From BAIKAL-G1 sp943370385 (GTDB taxonomy: Bacteria; Cyanobacteriota; Cyanobacteriia; PCC-6307; Cyanobiaceae): 64,000 nt of DNA. Positions 27,201 to 35,830 of this stretch are shown here, one piece after another; position 1 is the first letter of the stretch; the number at the start of each line of letters is the position of its first letter. Location: NCBI GenBank assembly GCA_943370385.1, contig CALRQT020000013.1, forward strand, positions 33,402 to 97,401. The letters run 5' to 3'. The position numbers were made by a program, and so were the translations under genes. The notes below the pieces were generated by a model that saw nothing but the letters and a program-made list of their open reading frames with translations, ran no database searches and was not told where the DNA came from.

Positions 27201-27330
27201 GCCCATAAGCGTTGCGCTGCCGAGCCACCCAGACATGGCGGACCCAGCCGGGTTTGTAGCCCCCGTTCCGGCTCGCGTTGGAGGAGCTGCTCAAGGCTGC
27301 GGCAGCAGGCTGATGGCGACTGGGGGCGGG
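27201..27330 (-). pseudogene. duplicated 3' fragment of the SF2 helicase gene
   Basis: About 130 bp closely match the last 130 bp of the helicase gene at 29155-30615 (offset about 1950). Translated on the minus strand it gives GYKPGWVRHVWVARQRNA, against GYKPGWARHVWAARQRNA in the intact gene. The stop codon is lost. A motif array begins 18 bp further on. It is the remnant of a local duplication. Confidence 0.75.
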
Positions 27331-27347
27331 ACGACAGGGAGTGGCAG

Positions 27348-27384
27348 GTATTGGCTGTTTGGCGAATACATGGGCAGTATTGGC
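27348..27384. repeat. GTATTCGC motif array, copy 2
   Basis: A more diverged copy with the same geometry: GTATTGGC, GCGAATAC and GTATTGGC at offsets 0, 14 and 29. It ends 31 bp before the ATG of the AAA+ ATPase gene, so it overlaps that gene's promoter or leader. Confidence 0.7.
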
Positions 27385-27415
27385 TGAACTGGTCGCACGG
27401 CTAATCGCTCAAGTG

Positions 27416-28687
27416 ATGGCGCTACCGAACCTCTGGGGGCTCTACAACCTGCGCTCCTCCCCCTTCTTCCAGGCCACGCTGCGCTCAGACACCGAAGCGA
27501 CGCCGCTGCGTCTGTTTGTGGGCCGGCAGCGGGAGCGGCAGTTGCTGCTCACCACCATCGGCAGCAGCCGCAGCTCCAGGCAGGCCCTGGCCGGGCGGCC
27601 CGGCATTGGCAAAACCACCCTGGTGCAGGCGGTGAAAGCCGACGCCCAGGCGGCGGGCTACTGGACATCAGCGGAGATCATCTCCCTGGGCAGCGAAGGT
27701 AGTCCAGAAGACCTGCTCGGCCGGCTGCTCAGTGGTGCCTACGACGCGGTGCTTTCCAGTTGTCCCAGCGCAGCCGGGCCAGCGGTGGAGGCCGCCCAGC
27801 AGCTGGTGCGCAGTTTTCGACTGCGGGGTGGGGGCTTTACGGCGTCGGCCTTTGGCTTTGGCGCCGGCGGCAGCCAAAGCGAAAGTGTCTCGACGCCACC
27901 CAGCGCCCTGGTGCTGGATGGCCCGCGGGTGCTGCGGGACCTGCTGGCCTACGGGCAGGGGCAGGGGGCCCAGGGCCTGGTGCTGCATCTCAACAACCTG
28001 GAGAACCTCAGCGAGGCCGACGCCGGCCGGGCGGCCGATTTGTTGCGCAGCATTCGCGATCAGGCCTTACTCCTAGATGGCCTGCACCTGATCGTGGTGG
28101 GCACCACCGATGCGGTGCGGACGGTGGTGCAGACCCACACCCAGATCCGCTCGGTCTTTAGTGAGCCGCAGCAGCTTCTGCCTCTGGCCCTGGAAGACGT
28201 GCAGCAGCTGTTGACCAATCGCTACGCCGCCCTGCAGCTGGAGCCAAGGCAACCCTGGCGCAACCCGGTGGATAACACCGTGGTCGAGCGGCTTTACCAA
28301 CTCTTTCGCGGTGATCTGCGGGGAATGCTTAAGGCGTTGGAGGACGGCATGACGGCCCTATTGGGCTTGACCAGTGCCGCAAGCCGTGAAGGCGCGGCGC
28401 CCGTCGGCATGGATGACCTGCTGCTCGTATTGCGGCAACGCAATCAGCGGGAGCTGGCGGACCAGCTGGGGCCAACGGCCTGGGAGCGTTTGCAGGCTTG
28501 GGGCAGCCTTGATCCAGAAGGGCTGGAGACCCAGGCCGAACTCAAGACGCTTTGGGGCGTTAGCCAATCGGCGGTCTCCCAGACGCTGCAGCAACTGATG
28601 GCCGCCGGTGCGGTAGAAGCCCTACCCCGGCGGGGCCGAGAGCCGATTCAATACATGCTCACCGGCACGGCACGGCTGGCGTTTTAG
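27416..28687 (+). CDS. AAA+ ATPase with winged helix, Orc/Cdc6-like layout
   Basis: A 423-residue protein starting at ATG 27416. An N-terminal segment (LYNLRSSPFFQ, FVGRQRERQLLLTTI) leads to Walker A GRPGIGKTT, a Walker B-like strand LVLHLNNLENL and a sensor-1 strand LHLIVVGTTD. Residues about 355-420 form a winged helix (QAELKTLWGVSQSAVSQTLQQL). AAA+ followed by winged helix is the layout of Orc1/Cdc6-type initiators and some STAND-like ATPases. Motif arrays flank the gene on both sides, which favours a replication-initiator or repressor role. That is inference. Confidence 0.65.
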   Translation: MALPNLWGLYNLRSSPFFQATLRSDTEATPLRLFVGRQRERQLLLTTIGSSRSSRQALAGRPGIGKTTLVQAVKADAQAAGYWTSAEIISLGSEGSPEDLLGRLLSGAYDAVLSSCPSAAGPAVEAAQQLVRSFRLRGGGFTASAFGFGAGGSQSESVSTPPSALVLDGPRVLRDLLAYGQGQGAQGLVLHLNNLENLSEADAGRAADLLRSIRDQALLLDGLHLIVVGTTDAVRTVVQTHTQIRSVFSEPQQLLPLALEDVQQLLTNRYAALQLEPRQPWRNPVDNTVVERLYQLFRGDLRGMLKALEDGMTALLGLTSAASREGAAPVGMDDLLLVLRQRNQRELADQLGPTAWERLQAWGSLDPEGLETQAELKTLWGVSQSAVSQTLQQLMAAGAVEALPRRGREPIQYMLTGTARLAF

Positions 28688-28737
28688 GGCTAACTGGCTG
28701 CAAGCAGTGGCAGGGCTTGCGGCAGGCAGGCCTGCCG

Positions 28738-28797
28738 GTATTGGCTGTTTTGCGAATACCTGCCTTGTATTCGCCGTTCTGGCCTGGCTGCGAATAC
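28738..28797. repeat. GTATTCGC motif array, copy 3
   Basis: Four 8-bp motifs: GTATTGGC (28738), GCGAATAC (28752), GTATTCGC (28767) and GCGAATAC (28790). The first three keep the 0/14/29 spacing seen in the other two copies. It lies between the AAA+ ATPase gene and the Phd-like antitoxin gene. Confidence 0.75.
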
Positions 28798-28921
28798 GTG
28801 GGTTGGGCCAACGCCCTGCCAAGGGCGGGAGCGACTGGCCGTACTGGGTGTACAACTTGCTCTGGGGCCTTCCTTCTTTGCGAGCCCGAACAAGATGGGA
28901 TCACCTTGATGGCCAAGGGCC

Positions 28922-29158
28922 ATGGTGCAGGTGACGGTGGCGCAGGCCAAGGCCCAGTTCTCGAGCCTGCTGGACGCGGTGGAGGCCGGTGAAACCGTGG
29001 TGATCACCCGCCGCGGCAAGGCGATCGCCGAGTTGGTGCCGTGCCGCAGCGTGGGCGATCTGCTGCCCCAGCTGGCGGCCCTGCGGGCTTCCCTGCCTGA
29101 GCAGGCCTGCAACGGTGTGGAGACGATGCGGGCGTTGCGGGATGACCCCAGCCCCTAA
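28922..29158 (+). CDS. Phd/YefM-type antitoxin without toxin
   Basis: A 78-residue protein: VQVTVAQAKAQFSSLLDAVEAGETVVITRRGKAIAELVP is a clear Phd/YefM domain, and the tail is helical. No toxin gene follows; its stop overlaps the end of the convergent helicase gene. It may be an orphan left after loss of a toxin or after the local rearrangement. Fourteen bases upstream is an 18-bp sequence also found at 26373-26390. Confidence 0.75.
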   Translation: MVQVTVAQAKAQFSSLLDAVEAGETVVITRRGKAIAELVPCRSVGDLLPQLAALRASLPEQACNGVETMRALRDDPSP

Positions 29159-30615
29159 GCGTTGCGCTGCCTTGCAGCCCAGACATGGCGGGCCCAGCCG
29201 GGTTTGTAGCCCCGTTCCTGTTCGCGCTTTAGGAGCTCCTCCAGGCTTCGGCAACCGGCGGAGGGCGACTGGGGGCGAGGCCGTTGCTGGTGGGACTGGC
29301 TCGGCTTGGGCCGGTGGCGGGCGGCGCCAGAGAAAAGGGCCAATTCGCCCTCGAGCTGCTGGAGCCCTCGGCGCTGCTCATCGCGCTCGTCCTTAAGAAA
29401 AAGGTGGCCGCAATCGGGGCAGAGCTGGGTAGCGCTGGGGCAGCTGCAAAAACATTGGGGGCAGTCCTTGATGGGTATCGCGACCCCCTGGCGGCGGCGG
29501 CGGCCGGCCAGGGTCCAGGTTCGCTCCTCGGTGGGTAGGCCGTGGCGATGGGCATTGCCGACGTGATCGAGGATCACGGCCCCAGCCTTCCCAGGGGCAG
29601 GACGCAGGGCCCGGCCGACCATCTGCAGGTAGAGGCTCAAGCTGGCGGTGGGGCGCAGCAGGATCGCGCCGCCAACTGAGGGGATATCGGTGCCCTCGGA
29701 AATGAGCATGCAGCTCGTGAGCACCTCCACTTCGCCGGTTCCTAGGCCGGCGATCAGGCGGCGCCGCAGCGCTGCTGGGGTGGTGCCACAGACCGCAGCA
29801 GCGCGGAAACCAGCGGATCGGAAGGCGCCGGCCAGTTGCTCGGCATGGGCGGTGGTGCAGCAAAAGACGATCGCGGTGGCCGGGTGCAGCCGGCGCCGGT
29901 AATGGGAGATGGCATCACCGATGGCGGCCCGATCGCCAAAGACCACTGCGGCGGCTTGCAGGTCGAACTCGCCTTGGCTCAAGGGGCCTTGCCCTTTGGG
30001 GCTTTGCCCCTGGCTGGCTTGGTTGAGGGGCCAGGAATAGACCTGGGGCCGGGCCAGCCAGCCCTGCTCCACCAGCTCGGCCGCTGAGGGTCCCAGGACC
30101 AAGGCCTCAAAGAAACCACCCGCCTCAACGCCCAGGCCTTTGCCATCAAGGCGTTCGGGGGTGGCGGTGGTGCCGATCAGGTGGGCGCTGGGCCAGGCGC
30201 CGATGACCTGGCCCCAGAGGTTCCCCGCCACTAGGTGGTGGGCCTCGTCCTGAATGATCAAATCCGGCGCCTGGAGCTGCTCGAGCCGGCGGGCGACGGT
30301 CTGCACCGAACCGACCGCCACCTGGCGGCCCTCGAATGGGTTGCCGGGGGCGATCAAGTCGGGCTCTAGGCCCCAGGCCTGGAGGGTGCCGCTGAGCTGG
30401 TCGATCAACTCACAGCGGTGGGCCAGGACCAACACTCGCCGGCCCTTGGCGACGGCACCTTGGGCGATGGCGCCGATGACCTGGCCCTTGCCAGCGCCGG
30501 TGGGCATGACGGCGCAGACCCTCCGGTGGGTTTTGAGGGCCGCTCGGAGACCTGTGAGCAGCTGCAGCTGGTAGTCGCGCCGCACGACGGAACTACCCAA
30601 GACGACACCGCCCAT
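29155..30615 (-). CDS. phage SF2 DEAH helicase
   Basis: A 486-residue protein. Motifs: RDYQLQLL (Q-like motif), MPTGAGKG (Walker A with Gly-Lys-Gly in place of GKT/S), DEAHH, GTTATPERL, SEGTDIPSVGGAILLRP and QMVGRALRP. A C-terminal four-Cys cluster (CPQCFCSCPS, CPDCGHLF) looks like a zinc ribbon. The altered Walker A should be checked for ATPase function. It is divergently transcribed from the RHH-primase operon across an 85-bp gap, and its last 130 bp are duplicated at 27201. Confidence 0.8.
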   Translation of the reverse strand: MGGVVLGSSVVRRDYQLQLLTGLRAALKTHRRVCAVMPTGAGKGQVIGAIAQGAVAKGRRVLVLAHRCELIDQLSGTLQAWGLEPDLIAPGNPFEGRQVAVGSVQTVARRLEQLQAPDLIIQDEAHHLVAGNLWGQVIGAWPSAHLIGTTATPERLDGKGLGVEAGGFFEALVLGPSAAELVEQGWLARPQVYSWPLNQASQGQSPKGQGPLSQGEFDLQAAAVVFGDRAAIGDAISHYRRRLHPATAIVFCCTTAHAEQLAGAFRSAGFRAAAVCGTTPAALRRRLIAGLGTGEVEVLTSCMLISEGTDIPSVGGAILLRPTASLSLYLQMVGRALRPAPGKAGAVILDHVGNAHRHGLPTEERTWTLAGRRRRQGVAIPIKDCPQCFCSCPSATQLCPDCGHLFLKDERDEQRRGLQQLEGELALFSGAARHRPKPSQSHQQRPRPQSPSAGCRSLEELLKREQERGYKPGWARHVWAARQRNA

Positions 30616-30700
30616 GGCACTACAAAGCCGGCATGTGATCAGCGTAAGCTAACAAGCCTTGCGGGCTGTGCTTAGGCTGGGCTCCAAGTTCCTGGTTTGC

Positions 30701-30898
30701 ATGGCCTCGTTTGCATCTCCCCTGAGCATCTCGATCACAGAGGCGCAGCTGGCCTGGCTTGAGCAGCGCCGCCTCCATGGCGCCCTCAGCCGTTCGGCGG
30801 TGCTGCGCCAGGTGATCGATGCCGCGATCGCGGCGGAGCAGGGCCCAAGCAGCGCCCGGCCCGGGGCCGCCTGGGACTCAGTCCAGCCCAATCCCTGA
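30701..30898 (+). CDS. small ribbon-helix-helix-like protein
   Basis: A 65-residue protein: LSISITEAQLAWLEQRRLHG then LSRSAVLRQVIDAAI fits an RHH DNA-binding unit. It is 14 bp upstream of the primase gene (ribosome binding site GGAGGA between them) and in the same direction. It may regulate the divergent helicase/primase promoters. Confidence 0.55.
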   Translation: MASFASPLSISITEAQLAWLEQRRLHGALSRSAVLRQVIDAAIAAEQGPSSARPGAAWDSVQPNP

Positions 30899-30912
30899 AC
30901 GGAGGACAGCTC

Positions 30913-33747
30913 ATGGCTATTGATGGGATCACGGCGGCCCAGGGCCGCTGGAAAGAAATCCTTGCGGTGCTCGCTGCCCTCAGCCCAGAGCAGCTGAGCA
31001 ACCGCCACCAACCCTGCCCGCTTTGCGGCGGGCGAGATCGCTACCGCTTTGATGACCTCCAGAGCAGCGGCTCCTGGTTCTGCAACCAGTGCGGCGGCAA
31101 GGACCAGCTGGGGGGTGGCGGCACGGGGATCGATTTGTTGATGCGGCTGCGGCGCTGGAGCTACCGCCAGGCCTGTGAGGCGGTGGAGCGCTACTTGGAG
31201 CTGGCGCCAAACCCAGAAGAACAGCAGCGGCATCGTCCCCAGCCTGTGTCTTACCCATTGCCAGCTGCCCTGCCAGCGGCACGTTCAACTGAAGGTTCAG
31301 CTGCAGGTCCAGGGGTAGTGAGCGGCCTGCCGGGCGGCCTACCCGGCCACGGCAGCAGGCCCTGGCGGCAACCGGAGATCCCACCAGCTGAGGCCCCACC
31401 GCCGGCCCTGGACCAGGGGGCAATCGCCCAGTGGTGCTACCGCGATGGGGGTGGTGCCCAGCTGTTCTGGGTGCAGCGCCTCTGCCTGGGCCAGGGGGGC
31501 CGCAAGGCCTTTTTGCATCGGGTGTGGCTGGATGGCGCCTGGCACCGGCCTAGCCGCCGCGATCCCTTTGCCTGCGAGTGGCCGGCACCTCGGCCCCTCT
31601 ACGGGCTGCCGGCCCTGGGCCAGCGGCCCGAGGCCGCCGTGCTGGTGGTGGAAGGGGAGGCGACGGCAGATGCCGCTGCCCTGCTGTTCCCTGAGTTGGT
31701 GGTGATCAGCTGGGCAAACGGCACTAACTCGATCGAGAAGACCGATTGGCGTCCTTTGGCGGGGCGTTCGGTGACCCTCTGGCCCGATGCCGATGCTCCG
31801 GGCCGCAAGGCGATGGCGCGGCTGGCAACCCTGTTGGCGGAACTGGGCTGCGAGTTGCAGCTGGTGGAGCCGGCAGCGGAGCTGCCCCAGGGCTGGGATC
31901 TGGCCGATGCCGACTGGAGCACGGCTGAGGCGGCCGAGCACCTGCGGCAATGGGCCAGGCCCGTGCTGCCAGCGGAAGAAGCCAAATCAGCAGCTGCAAC
32001 CCAGTTGCCCAGTGCCGGAGCCAAGCGAAGCGAAGCCGATGACCCCAGGGCGACGGCCCCCGAGGCGGCTGGCCCGAAAGCGCAGGCCTCGGATGGGCAA
32101 ACCACCGCCAACAGCTCAAGCCCCATGGCGGCCGATCTCTCCGGGGCGGCTCCGTTCCAGTGCCTCGGCTACGACAGCGAGGCCTGCTTTTACCAGCCGA
32201 GCAGCACTGGCCAGATCCTGCGGTTGGGCCGTTCGTCCCACACCGCCACCCAGTTGGTGGCCCTGGCACCGCTGCGCTACTGGGAAACCCTCTACCCCAG
32301 CCGCACCGGCGTGAACTGGGCCGCGGTTGCCAGTGACCTGCACGAGCGCTCCGCTGCGATCGGCATCTTTGCCCCCGAGCGCATCCGCGGCCGTGGGGCC
32401 TGGTGGGATGACGGCCGGAGCGTGCTGCACCTGGGCGATCGGCTGGTGACTCCAGAGGGGGAGCATCCGATCACCGAACCCTTCCGCTCGCGGCACATTT
32501 ACCAACGCCTCAGGCACCTGGAAGGGCCCGGGTGCGTCAAAGCGCTGTCGGTGGCTGAGGCGGCGGCGATTGTGGGGATCGCCAACCGCTTCCGCTGGGA
32601 CGTGCCGGCCTCCGGCACCCTGCTCGTGGGCTGGGTGGTGCTGGCCCCGATCTGTGGTGCCCTGCCCTGGCGGCCCCACCTCTGGCTCACCGCTGGGGCG
32701 GGAACGGGCAAGAGCGCGATCCTCGATCGCTACGTGGTGCCCTTGGTCGGGGATTTCGCCCTGGTGGTGAGTGGCGCGACGACAGAAGCGGGGCTGCGCC
32801 AGACGATTTGCAGCGACGCCATGCCGGTGGTGTTCGACGAGGCGGAAAGCAACGAAAAGGGCGACCAGCAGCGCATTCAGGCCATCCTCTCGCTGGCCCG
32901 GGTGGCCAGCAGCGAGAGCAGCGCGGCGATGCTCAAGGGCTCGCCTAGCGGGGACGTGAGCCGCTATCGGGTGCGCTCGATGTTCCTGCTCAGCTCGATC
33001 GCCACCGCCCTCAAGCAAGGAGCGGACCAGGGCCGCTTTGCCCAGCTAAGCCTGCGTAGCCCCGGCGACATCGCCAAGCAGGAGCGGGAAGCCCATTGGG
33101 CGGCGTTGGATCGGGACCTGGAGCGCCAGATCACCCCGGAGCTGGGCCGGCGCCTGATCGCCCGCACCGTGGAGATGATCCCGATGATCCGTCAGGCCGC
33201 TGCGGTATTCAGCCGCGCCGCGGCGCGGCATTTCGATTCCCAGCGCCTGGGGGACCAGTACGGCACCCTGCTGGCTGGGGCCTGGTCGTTGCTGAGTGAT
33301 GTCGCCCCGACGGAGGCGGAGGCGGAGCTTTGCATCGCCTCCCACGACTGGGAGAGCTACAGCCAGAGCTGCGAGTCAGCGGATGAACGGCGCTGCCTGG
33401 AGACGATCCTGCAGCGGCCGCTGCGGGTGGAAACCAACGACAAGCCGCTGACTCGCACGATCGGCGAACTGGTGGAGCTGGCAGCCCACCAGGCCCATGA
33501 CCTGGAGATCGGCGCCGAGCTGGCCTCCCAAACCCTGGCCCGCCATGGCCTGCGGGTCGAGCCGGAGCGGCTGCTGGTCAGCAACACCGCTAAGGCGATA
33601 GAGCAAATCCTTGCCGATACCGCCTGGGTGAATAGTTGGCCGTTGGTGCTCTCCCGCCTGCCTGGGGCGCAGCGCCACGCGCCGGTGCGCTTCTGCGGCG
33701 CGGGGATGGTGACCCGGGCGGTGGCGATCCCGTTCAGCTCGTTTTGA
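30913..33747 (+). CDS. phage primase fused to helicase-like ATPase
   Basis: A 944-residue protein. Residues 33-62 form a zinc-binding primase domain (C35, C38, C57, C60 in PCPLCGGRDRYRF and WFCNQCGG). A TOPRIM-like domain lies at about 240-320 (VLVVEGEATADAAALL, SVTLWPDADAPG). The C-terminal half has DUF927-type features, with Walker A AGAGTGKSA near residue 594 and a VVFDEAES Walker B. This primase-helicase layout is typical of phages and mobile elements. With the TOTE-type protein, the element encodes two unrelated primase-helicases. Confidence 0.8.
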   Translation: MAIDGITAAQGRWKEILAVLAALSPEQLSNRHQPCPLCGGRDRYRFDDLQSSGSWFCNQCGGKDQLGGGGTGIDLLMRLRRWSYRQACEAVERYLELAPNPEEQQRHRPQPVSYPLPAALPAARSTEGSAAGPGVVSGLPGGLPGHGSRPWRQPEIPPAEAPPPALDQGAIAQWCYRDGGGAQLFWVQRLCLGQGGRKAFLHRVWLDGAWHRPSRRDPFACEWPAPRPLYGLPALGQRPEAAVLVVEGEATADAAALLFPELVVISWANGTNSIEKTDWRPLAGRSVTLWPDADAPGRKAMARLATLLAELGCELQLVEPAAELPQGWDLADADWSTAEAAEHLRQWARPVLPAEEAKSAAATQLPSAGAKRSEADDPRATAPEAAGPKAQASDGQTTANSSSPMAADLSGAAPFQCLGYDSEACFYQPSSTGQILRLGRSSHTATQLVALAPLRYWETLYPSRTGVNWAAVASDLHERSAAIGIFAPERIRGRGAWWDDGRSVLHLGDRLVTPEGEHPITEPFRSRHIYQRLRHLEGPGCVKALSVAEAAAIVGIANRFRWDVPASGTLLVGWVVLAPICGALPWRPHLWLTAGAGTGKSAILDRYVVPLVGDFALVVSGATTEAGLRQTICSDAMPVVFDEAESNEKGDQQRIQAILSLARVASSESSAAMLKGSPSGDVSRYRVRSMFLLSSIATALKQGADQGRFAQLSLRSPGDIAKQEREAHWAALDRDLERQITPELGRRLIARTVEMIPMIRQAAAVFSRAAARHFDSQRLGDQYGTLLAGAWSLLSDVAPTEAEAELCIASHDWESYSQSCESADERRCLETILQRPLRVETNDKPLTRTIGELVELAAHQAHDLEIGAELASQTLARHGLRVEPERLLVSNTAKAIEQILADTAWVNSWPLVLSRLPGAQRHAPVRFCGAGMVTRAVAIPFSSF

Positions 33748-34028
33748 GCCGCGATGCGATACGCCATCGGCGCCTCAAAAAGCGCCAGTTATCAGCAAAA
33801 CGATTGCAGCCAAAGGGTTGAGGTCACCTGCAACCGCGTAACGGTGCTGGCCGGCCATAGCCACCCCTATAGAGATCAAGAGATACCCCTTCTCGTCTTT
33901 TCTTGCTTGCTAAAGCTTCTATATAAAAGTAAATGGTTATTAAAGGAGGAGGGGCCCAGATCGCTGCTGCCAGATGGGATCTGGGCTGTGACGGCCTTTG
34001 TTATCTGCCGTTGCAGGGGGGAACGGCG
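33748..34028. other. lower-GC leader between primase and nuclease genes
   Basis: About 280 bp with a distinctly AT-rich stretch (33900-33950, with several A/T runs). It is a plausible promoter region for the nuclease-terminase block. AGGAGG occurs at 33942-33947, too far from ATG 34029 to be its ribosome binding site; an earlier in-frame start is possible. Confidence 0.4.
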
Positions 34029-34715
34029 ATGCTGACCAGTCCCTGGCTGGAACCGGTTCCCGGCCTATGGCGGGAGGAGGCCTCGCACCGCTACTGGCTG
34101 GGGGAGCACCTGTTCCCGGTGTCGATCACCGGCGTGCTGGCCCATGGGATGAGCGCGACGGCCAAACGGGCGATCGCCGCCAAGCGGGCGATCTGGGAAC
34201 CCCGCGGCGTGATCGTGCATGCGGCACTGGAGCGCTACTGCCAAGCCCGCTTCCGGGAGGGCAAGGGCGCAAACGAGGCCCTGCTGGAGGGCTGGGACCT
34301 GCCGGGCCAGTACCGCTACCGGGACTGGATCCTGCCGCTGCTGCAGCTGCCGCTCTGGGACGAGGTGCAGGTGATCGCCAGCGAACGGCTGAGCTGCTGC
34401 CTGGAGCGCAACATCGCCGGGGCCTTTGATGGCGCCTACCGTTCAGCGGCCTTGAGCGAACGCCAGGGCCGTGAGGTGCGGGTGCTGTACGACCTCAAGA
34501 CCCTCTCGGCCCACGGCCGGCCCTATTCCACCACCGCCCAGCTGGGGGGCTACATGGTCCTTGAGGCGGGCTATGGGAATTTCTATGAGCTGGGCCAGAC
34601 GCTCTGGAGCAAGCCAGGTGCGGCAACGGCCAGCCGCTTCTACAGCCGGGAGCAGTGCCTGGCGGCCTGGGCGGCGGCCTGGAGCCCCTACTGCCTGAGC
34701 CAAAGGCCGTTTTGA
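34029..34715 (+). CDS. PD-(D/E)XK exonuclease (Cas4/RecB-like)
   Basis: A 228-residue protein. It has a GVIVHAALERYC helix, then AGAFDGAYR carrying the catalytic Asp, VLYDLKTLS with the Asp-x-Lys pair and a QLGGYMVLEAGY helix: the RecB-like nuclease motif order. It could act with the ERF-like annealing protein and SSB in a Red-like recombination set. It may start further upstream in the same frame (33933), but ATG 34029 begins the conserved part. Confidence 0.7.
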   Translation: MLTSPWLEPVPGLWREEASHRYWLGEHLFPVSITGVLAHGMSATAKRAIAAKRAIWEPRGVIVHAALERYCQARFREGKGANEALLEGWDLPGQYRYRDWILPLLQLPLWDEVQVIASERLSCCLERNIAGAFDGAYRSAALSERQGREVRVLYDLKTLSAHGRPYSTTAQLGGYMVLEAGYGNFYELGQTLWSKPGAATASRFYSREQCLAAWAAAWSPYCLSQRPF

Positions 34716-34846
34716 AGGCTGGTAGGCGTGATTAGAAATTAACAGCCCTTGTGCTTGCGGCTCTCACTAACAAGCCCATAGAGTTTATTTGAGGCCCAGC
34801 TCTGCTCTGCTGGCCCTGGTCCTAGTGGCCCAACGATCTCGCGACG

Positions 34847-35302
34847 ATGGTGATGGCTCTTGCCCCTGCTGCTGCTCCAACGGCCACTGACACCGCCCCG
34901 GCTTCTGCCGTGGCCGGTAACGCGGCAGCTGGCACCCCCGCTGCGGTGGCCATTGCCCCCGCCCCGCTGGCGGGTGATGACGCCATCGAGCGGTTGCTTG
35001 ATCAGATCACGGCCCTCAAGGCCGAACACAAACGGCTGGAGCAGCAGCTGGAAGCGCTGCTGGAGTCCCTCAGCGCGGCGATGGCCGCCGGCCAGCTGGA
35101 TCCGGCTTTTTCGCACAACGACTGGGCGTTCTCCCATAGCGCCGGGCGCTTGAGCTACGACTACCCGGAGGCGGTGGGGCAGCTCGAGCGCCAGCTCAAG
35201 GCCGCCAAGGAGGCCGCGATCCAGCAGGGCAGCGCGACGGAGAAGCGGGGCAAACCCTTCTGGACGATCCGGCCCCCCAGCGCCCCGGCCCTGCCCTTCT
35301 AA
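34847..35302 (+). CDS. coiled-coil hypothetical protein
   Basis: A 151-residue protein. The first 45 residues are Ala/Pro-rich. Residues about 45-80 form a coiled coil (AIERLLDQITALKAEHKRLEQQLEALLE), and a helical, basic C-terminus ends PFWTIRPPS. It sits four bases before the small terminase gene. Similar small proteins near siphovirus-type recombination genes are known, but I do not assign a family. Confidence 0.5.
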   Translation: MVMALAPAAAPTATDTAPASAVAGNAAAGTPAAVAIAPAPLAGDDAIERLLDQITALKAEHKRLEQQLEALLESLSAAMAAGQLDPAFSHNDWAFSHSAGRLSYDYPEAVGQLERQLKAAKEAAIQQGSATEKRGKPFWTIRPPSAPALPF

Positions 35303-35306
35303 AGCG

Positions 35307-35828
35307 ATGCCGCAGCGCGCCCACCCCAGCAAGGCCGCGAGCGATCCGGTGGAGGAGCTGCGCGCAGCGGCCAGCGCAGAAGACGAGAACGGCAACCCCC
35401 TGTATGAGCCGACCGATCCGGCCCGGCCGATTGGCAATGCCAACCCACCGCGCCGGCTCCAAGGGACCAGTTTCCAGTTGCCACCGAGGCCCTCCAGGCT
35501 TGAGGTGGAGCGGCGGATTGCTGAGGCTCAGCTATGGATTGCCCAGCGTCGTCCGCTGGCGCAGGTTTACGAGAAAGCTCGTGAAAGCTGGGGGGTAAGA
35601 AATACCCAAACGATCAACCGTTATTTCAACTTGGCCCGCCAGCGAATGGTGGAGGAATTGATCACCGACCGGCTGCGACACCAGGCCGAACAGATCTTTG
35701 CCCTCAATGACTGCGCCCGCCGCGCCATGGACGCCGAGCAGTTTTCTGCTGCAGTGGGTGCCTTCCGGGTGATTGCCGAGATCGGCGGGATCCTGCGGGC
35801 ACCGCTCAAGGCTCCGGAGGCCAGGTAG
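35307..35828 (+). CDS. small terminase subunit candidate
   Basis: A 173-residue protein. Residues about 65-125 are an HTH-like helical part (RRIAEAQLWIAQRRPLAQV, NTQTINRYFNLARQRM), followed by an oligomerisation-like helix. Position directly before the large terminase, size and HTH-like N-terminal half are typical of TerS. Assignment rests mostly on context. Confidence 0.6.
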   Translation: MPQRAHPSKAASDPVEELRAAASAEDENGNPLYEPTDPARPIGNANPPRRLQGTSFQLPPRPSRLEVERRIAEAQLWIAQRRPLAQVYEKARESWGVRNTQTINRYFNLARQRMVEELITDRLRHQAEQIFALNDCARRAMDAEQFSAAVGAFRVIAEIGGILRAPLKAPEAR

Positions 35829-35830
35829 TC

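Noticed and set aside
32116..33018. 300-codon minus-strand frame inside the primase gene
   Set aside because: Shadow of the primase-helicase coding frame, whose motifs are unambiguous.
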